Source: Hydrogenobacter sp. (GTDB lineage Bacteria; Aquificota; Aquificia; Aquificales; Aquificaceae). From it: a DNA stretch of 41,505 nucleotides. The notes under the pieces are model-generated. The model worked only from the letters and a program-made list of their open reading frames with translations, searched no databases and was not told the origin of the DNA. Numbering within the stretch: the first letter of the stretch is position 1; each line of letters begins with the position of its first letter. The stretch is taken from NCBI GenBank assembly GCA_041287335.1, contig JBEULM010000038.1, positions 1 to 41,505 of the forward strand. Direction: 5' to 3'. Of the stretch, positions 8,182 through 16,130 are shown one piece after another. Both the position numbers and the translations under genes were made by a program.

Positions 8182-8726
8182 GCTATTACAGAGAACTCAA
8201 AGACAGCATTCTTTCTCTGAAGGAGGTTTTCTTTTTATCACCGAGGGAGATATGGTTTTTGAAGTTTCTGGAAGATGCGGAATATCCCCTGGAGGTTGTA
8301 AAAGAAGGCATAGAAGAGTTTTATCTGAGTATCTCTCCAGAAAAAAGGTCAAAAACGCCGCTGTTTTTCTCTTTTGAATATGTAAAAAGAGCGTACGAAA
8401 GATACGCACTCAAAAGAGGAAGGCAAGTAAAAATGAATTGGCTTAAAATATACAAGGAAAAGTTGGAAAGTGTTAAACATCTCTTAAAGGATGCAAATCT
8501 TCCCAAAATAGAACCAAAGGATGAAGCACAGGCTGAGAATATATTAATATCTATTGAAAATGTATTGGTAAAAAGGCTCTGGGAAGCTATGCCAAAAGAG
8601 AAAAAAAATAAAATTCTTAGAAAATACTCCCAATTTAGAGAGAACGAAGAGCTTTTTAAACTCATGATAAAGCATGAGATCATGAAAAACTATGGTATAA
8701 AACCGCTGTCTCTTTATGTTTCCTGA
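8178..8726 (+). CDS. Conserved-looking hypothetical protein, helical
   Basis: A 182-residue protein, highly charged (Lys/Glu-rich) and predicted mostly helical, with no signal peptide, no membrane segment and no cysteine. No family is recognised. 'LSPREIWFLKFLEDAEYPLEVVKEGIEEFY' near the N-terminus has the rhythm of a winged-helix or DnaD-like helical bundle, which is only a suggestion. It is translationally coupled to trm1 (ATGA) and ends inside the 3' end of the convergent trpE (13-nt overlap). Being third in the hemE-trm1 unit says little about its function. Confidence 0.72.
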   Translation: MSYYRELKDSILSLKEVFFLSPREIWFLKFLEDAEYPLEVVKEGIEEFYLSISPEKRSKTPLFFSFEYVKRAYERYALKRGRQVKMNWLKIYKEKLESVKHLLKDANLPKIEPKDEAQAENILISIENVLVKRLWEAMPKEKKNKILRKYSQFRENEELFKLMIKHEIMKNYGIKPLSLYVS

Positions 8727-10192
8727 TCTTCCGCTATACTGACAGCTTTCATAAGAGCCTTTGCCTTATTTACACTTTCCCACCATTCCTTTTCTGGCTG
8801 AGAATCTGCCACTATACCTGCACCAGCTTGAATGAAAACTTCTTCTCCTCTCAATACAGCCGTTCTTATTGCTATCGCCATATCCATATTGCCTTGGAAG
8901 GATATGTAGCCTACAGAACCTGCGTACACACCTCTCCTCTCTGGCTCCAGTTCTTCTATGATCTGCATGGCTCTGACTTTTGGAGCGCCAGATACTGTTC
9001 CAGCAGGAAAGGTAGCCTTGATAACATCTACAGCATCCAAACCATCCTGCAGTTCACCTATAACATCGCTTACTATATGCATCACGTGAGAGTATCTTTC
9101 CACCCTCATAAAGTCTTTTACCTTTACGCTTCCCGGTTTGGATACTCTTCCTATATCGTTTCTTGCAAGATCAACGAGCATTAGGTGTTCCGCACGCTCC
9201 TTTTCGTCTCTCAAAAGATCCTCTTCCAATGCTCTATCTTCTTCTTCCGTCTGCCCTCTCCTTCTCGTTCCTGCTATAGGTCTCGTCTGTATTTTCCCTT
9301 CCTCAAGTCTTACAAGCACCTCAGGTGAAGATCCTATAACTTTTATATGACCTAAATCCAGATAGTACATGTAAGGTGAGGGATTCAAAAATCTAAGCAC
9401 CCTATATATGTCTTCAGGTTTTCCCCTAAACGCCTTACTAAATCTCACGGATGGTACAACTTGAATAACATCACCTGAAGCTATGTATTCTTTTGCTTTA
9501 ATTACAACCTCTTTAAACTCTTCCTTACTCATGTTGCAATGCCACTGAGACAGATCAGGCTCCTTGTCCCTGTAGTTTACCGGAAAAACGTACTTTCTAA
9601 ATATATCCTCCTTTACGGATTGTATGCTCGCCTTTGCCTTCTCATATTCTTTCTCAATATCCGTGTCTGTAAACAAAGGAGAAAGGATCTTTATCTTACC
9701 CGTAAGGTTATCATGTATTATCACAAGATCGGTAAGTACCATAAATATGTCATAAATCCCGATGGTATCGGGTTTTTCGTCCTTTACAGGTTCGTAGTAT
9801 TTTACTATGTCATAACTTATGTATCCTACAAACCCTCCCCAAAAGCGTGGTAACCTATTATCCCTATAAGGAGTGAAACTTTTCGTAAGTGTTCTGAGTA
9901 TATTGAGAGGATCCTTACTCTCAAAACACCATACCTTACCCCTTTTAAATATCTCACCGTACCCCTTTCTGTATTTGAAGGTAAAAGAGGATGACCTTAT
10001 TATAAAAGAGTATCTCCCCCATTTTGTACCTCCCTCAGCACTTTCCAGAAGGATGTTGTACTGTCCTTCCTTTCTTAACTTGAGGAAAAGAGAGAGTGGG
10101 GTTTCCGTATCAGCAAGAACCTCGGTAAATAATGGTATAACACTGTAGTTCTTTGAAAGTTCCTTTACATCTTCCAAACTAAAGCTCAGCAT
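8714..10192 (-). CDS. trpE: Anthranilate synthase component I (TrpE)
   Basis: TrpE converts chorismate plus ammonia, delivered by TrpG, to anthranilate, the first step of tryptophan synthesis. The 492-residue protein has the N-terminal regulatory domain with the tryptophan-binding '[17 protein letters not shown]' region (the LLES element of feedback-sensitive enzymes), and the catalytic core '[13 protein letters not shown]', 'SSPEVLVR', '[10 protein letters not shown]', '[15 protein letters not shown]', '[15 protein letters not shown]' and 'YAGSVGYIS'. TrpG is not adjacent, so trp genes are scattered. A TAAAAT hexamer 6 nt before the ATG suggests a leaderless transcript, so no leader-peptide attenuator is possible from this promoter. 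Confidence 0.96.
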   Translation of the reverse strand: MLSFSLEDVKELSKNYSVIPLFTEVLADTETPLSLFLKLRKEGQYNILLESAEGGTKWGRYSFIIRSSSFTFKYRKGYGEIFKRGKVWCFESKDPLNILRTLTKSFTPYRDNRLPRFWGGFVGYISYDIVKYYEPVKDEKPDTIGIYDIFMVLTDLVIIHDNLTGKIKILSPLFTDTDIEKEYEKAKASIQSVKEDIFRKYVFPVNYRDKEPDLSQWHCNMSKEEFKEVVIKAKEYIASGDVIQVVPSVRFSKAFRGKPEDIYRVLRFLNPSPYMYYLDLGHIKVIGSSPEVLVRLEEGKIQTRPIAGTRRRGQTEEEDRALEEDLLRDEKERAEHLMLVDLARNDIGRVSKPGSVKVKDFMRVERYSHVMHIVSDVIGELQDGLDAVDVIKATFPAGTVSGAPKVRAMQIIEELEPERRGVYAGSVGYISFQGNMDMAIAIRTAVLRGEEVFIQAGAGIVADSQPEKEWWESVNKAKALMKAVSIAEDQET

Positions 10193-10219
10193 AAAAAGAT
10201 TTTATCACCTGTCCTTCGG

Positions 10220-10262
10220 GAGAGTGACCTACTCCATCTTATAGAAGATGGAGCTTCTTGCT
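10220..10262 (-). repeat. Hairpin resembling the right end of an IS200/IS605-type element
   Basis: A perfect 9-bp inverted repeat, CTCCATCTT (10232-10240) and AAGATGGAG (10245-10253), encloses a 4-nt loop. Read on the minus strand, the segment runs AGAAGC, hairpin, TAGGTCAC. That layout resembles the subterminal palindrome and flank at the 3' end of many IS200/IS605/IS1341 elements, where it also forms the 3' part of the TnpB guide RNA. No tnpA or tnpB is near, so it would be a solo end or a small non-autonomous element. A T6 run at 10264-10269 could make it look like a plus-strand terminator, but no plus-strand gene ends here. The family assignment is from memory of such ends, not from a search. 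Confidence 0.4.
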
Positions 10263-10270
10263 GTTTTTTG

Positions 10271-10603
10271 TTAAAGAGGCTTCTCATCATTTAAGTATAC
10301 TATCCCTTTTATAACACGGTACATATAATAAATGAACATAGCAGAAAGTACTACAAAACCTATAAAGACAGGTATAGTTAATATTCCAAGAATGCCTACT
10401 ATTAAGGTGATCCAAAAAGTTTTTATCTGATAGTTAAAGTGGGACTCAATGTAAGTACCTTTAGCATCTTCCCTCTTGATGTATGCTACTATAACACCTG
10501 CTACGATCGGAATAAACCCGATGAACAGTCCAGCCATATAAAGTATATAAACGAGTAAGGCGTTATTCCTCAGCCTCTTAATGGATAGATCCCTGCCTTC
10601 CAT
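10271..10603 (-). CDS. DUF4870-family small membrane protein
   Basis: A 110-residue protein with four hydrophobic segments (about residues 14-38, 58-78 and 80-102, the first probably double). The pattern of a polar 'AYIKREDAKGTYIESHFNYQIKTFW' loop between helices 2 and 3 is the signature of the DUF4870/Tic20-like family of uncharacterised bacterial membrane proteins. AGGTGGT 3 nt before the ATG is a good ribosome site. The function of the family is not known. The stop codon lies directly beside the T-run of the IS200/IS605-like hairpin. Confidence 0.75.
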   Translation of the reverse strand: MEGRDLSIKRLRNNALLVYILYMAGLFIGFIPIVAGVIVAYIKREDAKGTYIESHFNYQIKTFWITLIVGILGILTIPVFIGFVVLSAMFIYYMYRVIKGIVYLNDEKPL

Positions 10604-10647
10604 ATTACCACCTGACTTTATTTTAGATTAAACTAACTTTATAATGG

Positions 10648-12504
10648 ATGAAGGAAAGATGGAAGGCTATTGGTAGCCTATTAGAAGGAGAGTTTGATCT
10701 CATAGTTCAAGCAAGTTACGAAGGGTGGGGTGCAGGTTACGATCCCAAGTTTCTACCTTTATTGGAAATGTGGGCAAGGGGGGAACTGCAGGACATACCA
10801 TCGCACGTCAAAAAACCCTTAGGTGTGGTCTTTAGCATACCGGATCTTTTAAGAAAGAGTGAGGAATACATAGTGAATTCAGTAAGACACGAGATAAGCT
10901 ACCTTCTAAACGCTGACCTTCCCATATGGAGGGCTGGGCAGAGGGAGTTTTTCAGATTCGGTTACCAACCAACTGCCTTCGTTGTGCTTTATGCTGTGCT
11001 TGAGTCTATTAAAGCTGATGAACGTATCCTTAAGGACCACCCTGACAGCAGGTATATTTTAAAGCGCAGATACGAAGAGATACTCGCAAGCTTAAGGGAT
11101 ATTTACCCTTATCACGAGTTCGCTTTAGGGTTTTTGAAGCTATGGCTTTCAAATCCTGAGGAGGTGCACCCAACTGTTCGCAGGCTCGTTTTATCCCTTG
11201 AGAGCTTTCTTAAAGATTACTTAGCCGCAGATAGTCAGCAAGCTTATTCCCTTCTTATGGAGGATGTATTTGGTAAGTACAGGGTATGTATAGAAGAGTC
11301 ATCAGAACTCAATTATATAGATATGCTCATTGAAGAGGCGTCTGGAAAGAGGAAAGAAGGGCATAAAGGTAGGATAATGACAGACATACTCAAAAAACTA
11401 CCCAAAGAGGAACAGGAATTGATTAAGAGCTTCCGTATATCCGGGGAGATCCCTCAAGAAATAAGGCGCGAGATACTCAAAAAGCTGAAGAGTTTTCCAG
11501 ACTGGATGAGAGACTATATTAAGCAGATGTCTTACATGAGCCTACTCGAAAAAGATATGGAGTTTCTCTCCCACTTTCTTCCAAAAACATTACAAATAGA
11601 AATGGAACACAGAGGATTTTTGTCCTTCATACTCAAAGGGTGGGAAGAAAATGCTTCGGAAGGTTCAGGTTCGATTAAAGGTGATTTTAAAGAGGAGTCT
11701 GAAAAAGATAGAAGATACAGGAGAGAGTTCGGACTAAATCAAGAGGAATTCAGAAGGTATCACACCATTATGAGAAGCGTAATGCCTTTTGTGGAATCCA
11801 TGAAGAAAAGATTCCAAAGACTTCTTCCTGAGAGTGAAGAAGGGTGGATTTGGGGATATCCGCACGGAAGACGCATAGATTACAGAAGGATACACATGGA
11901 AATACCAACGAAAAGAGGACTCATATATCAAAGGAGGCTACTACCTGAAAAAAAACAGCTTGCTTTTAAACTGCTTTTAGATATTTCCTCTTCTATGAAA
12001 AAGGAAGACAAAATAGAAAATGCGGTAAAATCTCTTTTGCTTTTCAGCGAGGTGCTAAACGATATGAAAATGCCCTTTTCCATAGATACTTTTAGCGAAA
12101 AAGTGTTTAGTATAAAATCCTTTGAGGAAGATTACATAGCTTCACGCGCAAAGATAGTGAGGCTTGAAGATCTTCTCGGCGGTGGGACAAACATAGAAAA
12201 AGCCCTGCTTGTGTCAGGCGAGGATCTTGAAATATTCTGCAAGAAGAACTCCATTCGCGGTGTTATGATCATCTTTTCAGATGGCGAACCTACAAAGGGT
12301 CTGAGAGGTGAACCCCTAAAAGATCTGATAAGGCAGTTAAAGGGTAAATTTCCTATAGTTGGTATAGGTGTGGGTGAAATCAAGAACTTTGTGGAGGAAT
12401 ATTTTGAAAAAACAGGTTTAAAGATTAGAGATGTGTCCATGCTCCCATCAGCTTTTTTCCTCGTTATGGAAAACCAGTTTAAAAGGCTGCAGTTTTCACC
12501 TTAG
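10648..12504 (+). CDS. VWA-domain protein, CoxE/NorD/CbbO-like
   Basis: A 618-residue cytosolic protein. The last 190 residues form a von Willebrand factor A domain with a complete metal site: DISSSM (about residue 448), a Thr in 'GGGTNIEKAL' and an Asp in 'IIFSDGEPTKG'. The upstream 430 residues are helical and charged, with the pre-VWA segment 'GRRIDYRRIHMEIPTKRGLIYQRRLLPEKKQ' seen in NorD/CbbO/CoxE-like proteins. Those proteins normally work with a MoxR AAA+ ATPase as chaperones that activate metalloenzymes, but no MoxR gene is adjacent here. TATAAT lies 2 nt before the ATG, too close to be its own promoter unless translation starts later. The target is unknown. Confidence 0.75.
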   Translation: MKERWKAIGSLLEGEFDLIVQASYEGWGAGYDPKFLPLLEMWARGELQDIPSHVKKPLGVVFSIPDLLRKSEEYIVNSVRHEISYLLNADLPIWRAGQREFFRFGYQPTAFVVLYAVLESIKADERILKDHPDSRYILKRRYEEILASLRDIYPYHEFALGFLKLWLSNPEEVHPTVRRLVLSLESFLKDYLAADSQQAYSLLMEDVFGKYRVCIEESSELNYIDMLIEEASGKRKEGHKGRIMTDILKKLPKEEQELIKSFRISGEIPQEIRREILKKLKSFPDWMRDYIKQMSYMSLLEKDMEFLSHFLPKTLQIEMEHRGFLSFILKGWEENASEGSGSIKGDFKEESEKDRRYRREFGLNQEEFRRYHTIMRSVMPFVESMKKRFQRLLPESEEGWIWGYPHGRRIDYRRIHMEIPTKRGLIYQRRLLPEKKQLAFKLLLDISSSMKKEDKIENAVKSLLLFSEVLNDMKMPFSIDTFSEKVFSIKSFEEDYIASRAKIVRLEDLLGGGTNIEKALLVSGEDLEIFCKKNSIRGVMIIFSDGEPTKGLRGEPLKDLIRQLKGKFPIVGIGVGEIKNFVEEYFEKTGLKIRDVSMLPSAFFLVMENQFKRLQFSP

Positions 12505-13249
12505 AAAGGTCTCCCAAACCTTTCTTTAGAAACTCTCTTACAAAAGGCACATTTGATGATAGTATATCTTGAGGAGTTCCTATCTGCGCCATCTCACCAT
12601 CTTTTAAAACCATAAGTCTGTCAGATATACCAAAGGCGGAGACCAGATCGTGAGATACAACTATGGAAGTAGTGCCGGTTCTTTCCCTCAGAGAAAGTAT
12701 AAGTTCATCTATCATTCTACTGGTTATAGGATCAAGGCCCGATGTAGGCTCATCGTATATGACGAGTCTTGGGTCAGTTGCTATAGCTCTGGCTATACCT
12801 ACTCTCTTTTTCATACCTCCCGAAAGCTCAGAAGGATAGAGGTCAAGAACATCTTCATTGAGACCAACCAGCTTTAGTTTTTCAAGAGCAAGATCCTTTA
12901 CTTCTTTCTCGCTCATATTAGTACGTTCCAGATAATAAAAACCCACGTTTTCCCAAACCTTCAGACTATCAAAGAGTGCCGCACCCTGAAATACGTATCC
13001 TATATTCTTCCTTAAAATATCAAGCTCCGTGATATTGAGTGTGTTTATATCCTTCCCGAACACCACCACTCTACCACTGGTGGGTTTCCACAGACCTACT
13101 ATACATTTGGTTATAGATGTTTTCCCGCTCCCGCTCCCACCTATTATGGTGAATATCTCCCCCTCAAAAACTTCAAAATCTATGTTCTTGAGTATCTGTC
13201 TATCACCTATACTAAGATAGAGACTTTCAACTTCAACTACTTTTTTCAT
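12479..13249 (-). CDS. MlaF-type ABC transporter ATPase (lipid trafficking)
   Basis: A 256-residue ABC ATPase of the MlaF/Ttg2A branch that works with an MlaE permease and MlaD substrate protein to move phospholipids between membranes. Walker A is GGSGSGKTSITK, the Q-loop is 'VFQGAALFDSLKVWENV', which is characteristic of MlaF, the signature is 'LSGGMKKRVGIARAI' and Walker B is 'LVIYDEPTSGLDP'. MlaE and MlaD homologues are not in the window. It overlaps the preceding FMN-protein gene by 4 nt and the convergent VWA gene by 26 nt. Confidence 0.85.
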   Translation of the reverse strand: MKKVVEVESLYLSIGDRQILKNIDFEVFEGEIFTIIGGSGSGKTSITKCIVGLWKPTSGRVVVFGKDINTLNITELDILRKNIGYVFQGAALFDSLKVWENVGFYYLERTNMSEKEVKDLALEKLKLVGLNEDVLDLYPSELSGGMKKRVGIARAIATDPRLVIYDEPTSGLDPITSRMIDELILSLRERTGTTSIVVSHDLVSAFGISDRLMVLKDGEMAQIGTPQDILSSNVPFVREFLKKGLGDLSKVKTAAF

Positions 13250-13683
13250 GCTCGCCTCATAGCCTCTATAACCGTACTGTCAAGCTCGACCATTTTTTCC
13301 ACATTACCTGTGTGCGCAAAGGGTATTATACCCGTTACGGTACCACCGGGAAAGAGATTGTCCTCAACTTTATCTATATGAAGTTCAAACACGGACACGG
13401 GGAATTTTACATCCTCTATCCTTTCAAGAACCATCCGTACGTTGCCATAGCATGTGAGAGCTTTGTTGGGTGAGAAAAGCATAACGCATGCTTTGCCTCT
13501 CTCTTGTAGGTTCTTTGCACTTTTAGATCCGGAGCTGAGAGCAATACGTAGAGTCTTCTCATTGATAGGATACACCCAGGTTATGAAGGTCAGATGTACA
13601 TTACCCTCTGTGTCAGCTGTTCCAAGCACCACAGGAAATACACCTAAGCTCTTTATAAGGTCTATAAGGTCTGCAGGTAGCAT
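13246..13683 (-). CDS. Pyridoxamine 5'-phosphate oxidase-like FMN-binding protein
   Basis: A 145-residue split-barrel protein. 'FPVVLGTADTEGNVHLTFITWVYPINEKTLRIALSSGSKSAKNLQERGKACVMLF' is the classic N-terminal FMN-binding pattern of the PNPOx-like superfamily, including the basic residue near the phosphate site. It is far shorter than true PdxH and lacks its C-terminal dimerisation motif, so a pyridoxal role is unlikely; small members often bind flavin, F420 or heme. GGAGG lies 7 nt before the ATG. It is the first gene of a two-gene unit with the MlaF-like ATPase, but no functional link is evident. Confidence 0.8.
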   Translation of the reverse strand: MLPADLIDLIKSLGVFPVVLGTADTEGNVHLTFITWVYPINEKTLRIALSSGSKSAKNLQERGKACVMLFSPNKALTCYGNVRMVLERIEDVKFPVSVFELHIDKVEDNLFPGGTVTGIIPFAHTGNVEKMVELDSTVIEAMRRA

Positions 13684-13797
13684 CTTACAACCTCCACTAC
13701 TTTAAAGTTATTGGCAAAAGATAAGGCGAATCCTCATCTATGTCAATGGCTATTGAGAGTTTTCTTTCTAAGCAAGTAGGATAGTTTAGTTTATTTA

Positions 13798-13826
13798 TTG
13801 ACATATAATTTTTTAAATAGTAACAT
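13798..13826 (+). promoter_or_regulatory. Sigma-70-type promoter of the NlpC/P60 gene
   Basis: A perfect TTGACA (13798-13803) is followed after exactly 17 nt by TAACAT (13821-13826). The transcript would start about 13833 and carry the GGGGGAG ribosome site at 13834-13840, so this gene is not translated from a leaderless mRNA. Confidence 0.55.
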
Positions 13827-13846
13827 TTTATGTGGGGGAGTTTAAG

Positions 13847-14344
13847 ATGGTGGGTGTTATAACTCTAATAGTGTGGATGTTATCCTCTGTGTATATGTCT
13901 TTTGCCTTTCCAGAAAGTTCAAAAGAGGACGAAGTGGTTATTACCGCACTATCACTCATAGATAGAAGATACAAATTCGGTTCGGAAAGCTCTCAAGCAA
14001 TGGACTGCTCGGCTTTCGTACAGAAGGTTTTTCTAATAAACGGTATAAATCTTCCCAGATCGGCAAGAGAACAGGCAAATTACGGTATCCCTGTAAAAAA
14101 GCAGGACTTAAAACCTGGGGATTTACTCTTTTTTGCAACCTACGCAAGTTATCCCTCGCATGTAGGCATATATTTAGGTGATGGGAAAATGATACATGCC
14201 TCCACTACTCAAGGTATCATCATAAGCAAAATAGATGAACCTTATTGGGAAAAGAGATTCCTTTTTGCTAAAAGGATACTGCGAGACCAAAATGAGGATG
14301 AAATAAAGGATATTATCTTGGAAAGCTTGAGGGACAAATTTTAG
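13847..14344 (+). CDS. NlpC/P60 cell-wall endopeptidase, exported
   Basis: Peptidoglycan hydrolase of the NlpC/P60 family, which cuts gamma-D-Glu-diaminopimelate or related peptide bonds in the periplasm. The start ATG at 13847 follows GGGGGAG by 6 nt; a GTG at 13832 would put the ribosome site inside the gene. Residues 1-22 form a signal peptide ending near 'MSFAFP'. The catalytic Cys is in 'MDCSAFVQKVF', and the catalytic His is in 'YPSHVGIYLGDGKMIHAS' with the third polar residue after it. The protein is a single domain without SH3 or LysM modules. The 3' end overlaps mnmH by 32 nt. Confidence 0.9.
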   Translation: MVGVITLIVWMLSSVYMSFAFPESSKEDEVVITALSLIDRRYKFGSESSQAMDCSAFVQKVFLINGINLPRSAREQANYGIPVKKQDLKPGDLLFFATYASYPSHVGIYLGDGKMIHASTTQGIIISKIDEPYWEKRFLFAKRILRDQNEDEIKDIILESLRDKF

Positions 14345-15359
14345 AGTATGTATCAAAAATTTTTATAAGTTCCGCCTTGCACCTTTGTATATCGCTACAA
14401 TTAATCGTATAAATAGGTTTCTTGCTCACCCTATACCTTCTGTCGTAGTGGGTCTCTATGAGGAATTTTACGAGAGTTTCATACTTTTTGTTTTTTAGCA
14501 TATTTAACGCCTCGGTATAGTCACTTTCACCCAAATACTTTTTTATCCTTTCAAGGGATTGCCTCACTTCTTCCTCCCACCCTTCCACTTTTGTATATTC
14601 CTCAAGTATATTTTTAACTCTGTTTTCCATGCTGTTTTCCAGCTCTATGAATACACCTTCCTCTTTTTTGCTCCATAGAACATCTGGCAGATGTATGTTC
14701 CCTACACATCTGCTTTCGTCCTCAATAAAAGCATAATCACAGTTTATACCTCTCAAACTCTCGTACAATAGAGCATCAAACATCTTTTGGGAAACTTTTG
14801 TCTTCTTGCCTACCTTACCGAATACAGAACCTCTATCCTGGGCGAGATCTTCAAGATCAATTACAGGTAAGCCCTCCATCTTCAGTAATCTCAGGATCTT
14901 GCTTTTCCCTACACCAGTTTTTCCAGTAAGAACGAGGAAGTTTACACCCCGTAGCCTGTTTTGGATATCTTGCAGTATAAACTGCCTGTAAGCTCTGTAT
15001 CCACCCTTTAGTCTTATAACCTGTATACCCGCTGAAGATAAAGCTTTACAAAGTTCCTGACTTCTCATACCTCCCCTCCAGCAATAAACTATCACATACC
15101 GATGGTTGTCTTTTAGTTTTCTGAAACTATCAAAGATCCTTGCGAGTTTACTTTGAGCTATTGAATATCCAAAATCCTTAGCTTTTTGTGTGCCTTGAGT
15201 TCTGTATATGAAGCCTATGATCTTCTTTTCCTCATCTTCAAAGATGGGTAAGTTTATGGCACCAGGTATGTGAAACTCGTTATACTCAGAAGGACTTCTT
15301 ACGTCTACAAGTACCTTATCTTCAAGATTGTAAAGCTCATGAGCTTCTATTTCCAGCAT
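14313..15359 (-). CDS. mnmH: tRNA 2-selenouridine synthase (MnmH/SelU)
   Basis: A 348-residue enzyme that replaces the 2-thio sulfur of wobble 2-thiouridine with selenium in tRNAs for Lys, Glu and Gln, using selenophosphate and passing through a geranylated intermediate. An N-terminal rhodanese domain starts 'VLVDVRSPSEYNEFHIPGAINLP' and carries the catalytic Cys in VYCWRGGMRS. A P-loop domain follows with LTGKTGVGKSK. The ATG at 15359 is used; longer frames upstream run through the promoter of the divergent gene. Its presence implies selenophosphate synthase (SelD) elsewhere in the genome. Confidence 0.92.
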   Translation of the reverse strand: MLEIEAHELYNLEDKVLVDVRSPSEYNEFHIPGAINLPIFEDEEKKIIGFIYRTQGTQKAKDFGYSIAQSKLARIFDSFRKLKDNHRYVIVYCWRGGMRSQELCKALSSAGIQVIRLKGGYRAYRQFILQDIQNRLRGVNFLVLTGKTGVGKSKILRLLKMEGLPVIDLEDLAQDRGSVFGKVGKKTKVSQKMFDALLYESLRGINCDYAFIEDESRCVGNIHLPDVLWSKKEEGVFIELENSMENRVKNILEEYTKVEGWEEEVRQSLERIKKYLGESDYTEALNMLKNKKYETLVKFLIETHYDRRYRVSKKPIYTINCSDIQRCKAELIKIFDTYSKICPSSFPR

Positions 15360-15371
15360 GGCAACTTTGGA

Positions 15372-15383
15372 ATTATAATTATA
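15372..15383. promoter_or_regulatory. Overlapping divergent -10 elements
   Basis: Only 28 bp separate the divergent starts at 15359 and 15388. In it ATTATAATTATA holds TATAAT on the plus strand (15374-15379, 8 nt before the plus start) and TATAAT on the minus strand at 15372-15377 and again at 15378-15383 (18 and 24 nt... measured as 12 and 18 nt from the minus start). Polymerase probably cannot use both directions at once. Confidence 0.45.
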
Positions 15384-15387
15384 AAGT

Positions 15388-15879
15388 ATGTACGCAAGAG
15401 TTATCTTCACCCTTTTGCTGATCCTTTGCGTATCCTTTGGGGCTGAGGGTGCCAAATTTATACAGACACAGTACACTAAACCATTTAAGGCTGTGGTAGA
15501 ATTTTACTTTGATAATCCTGAAAAGATAGGTCCGGCTTTGGGTTGGGTATCTAACTTGGTGTACGTACTTTCCAACCCACCTTACAACTATTCTCCTGAG
15601 GATATAGATATAGTTGTTGTATCTCACGGTAGGGAGCTTCCTGTATTCGCCAAAGAGAATAGAAAGAAGTACGAAAGCATAGTAGAGAGGATAGAGAGTC
15701 TAAGTTTTTACGGCGTGAAGTTCACAGTTTGCTCCATGGCGGCAAGGCAGTTTTACGGATACTCGGAGAAGGATTTTTATCCTTTCGTAACGCTTGTACC
15801 TTCTGCTCTCACGGAGTTAATTCATTGGCAGCAAATGGGTTACGGGTTACTGATACCTCAAGTTTTGGAAGTAAAGTAA
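15388..15879 (+). CDS. Exported DsrE-family-like protein
   Basis: A 163-residue protein with an N-terminal signal peptide (MYARVIFTLLLILCVSFGAEG) and a mature part that looks like the DsrE/DsrF/YchN fold: 'FKAVVEFYFDNPEKIGPALGWVSNLVYVL', 'DIDIVVVSHGRELPVFA', and a Cys in 'YGVKFTVCSMAARQFYG' at the place where DsrE-type proteins carry their persulfide cysteine. Cytosolic DsrE proteins shuttle sulfane sulfur; exported versions occur in sulfur-oxidising bacteria but their role is not settled. A -10 element ends 8 nt before the ATG. The rpoZ gene follows after 23 nt. Confidence 0.75.
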   Translation: MYARVIFTLLLILCVSFGAEGAKFIQTQYTKPFKAVVEFYFDNPEKIGPALGWVSNLVYVLSNPPYNYSPEDIDIVVVSHGRELPVFAKENRKKYESIVERIESLSFYGVKFTVCSMAARQFYGYSEKDFYPFVTLVPSALTELIHWQQMGYGLLIPQVLEVK

Positions 15880-15902
15880 TAATTTAACAGAGGAGGTTTT
15901 TC

Positions 15903-16130
15903 ATGAGTAGGAGACCTAACGTGGAGATGGCATTAAAGCTCGTATCTTCAAGGTATGAGCTTGTGCATGCTGCAGCTAAAAGGGTAGAACAACTTATGCA
16001 ATACGGTGAAGATATATTCGTAAAGGACAAAACAAAAGGGGATCTCGTGAAAAAAACCTTCCAAGCTATTGAAGATATAGCCAGCGGTAAGGTAAGGGTA
16101 TTGAAGGTGGACAATGGGGAGAGTTCATGA
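15903..16130 (+). CDS. rpoZ: RNA polymerase omega subunit
   Basis: A 75-residue omega subunit that chaperones and stabilises the beta-prime subunit of RNA polymerase. The family core 'RPNVEMALKLVSSRYELVHAAAKRVEQL' is clear, followed by a helical tail. AGGAGG about 7 nt upstream supports the start. The last 17 nt overlap the transglycosylase gene, an unusual partner for rpoZ, which in many bacteria sits with gmk and spoT. Confidence 0.9.
   Translation: MSRRPNVEMALKLVSSRYELVHAAAKRVEQLMQYGEDIFVKDKTKGDLVKKTFQAIEDIASGKVRVLKVDNGESS

Noticed and set aside
10232-10269. Rho-independent terminator: hairpin plus T6 on the plus strand
   Set aside because: No plus-strand gene ends upstream, the T-run is 10 nt away from the stem, and minus-strand genes on both sides would need an A-run on the other side.
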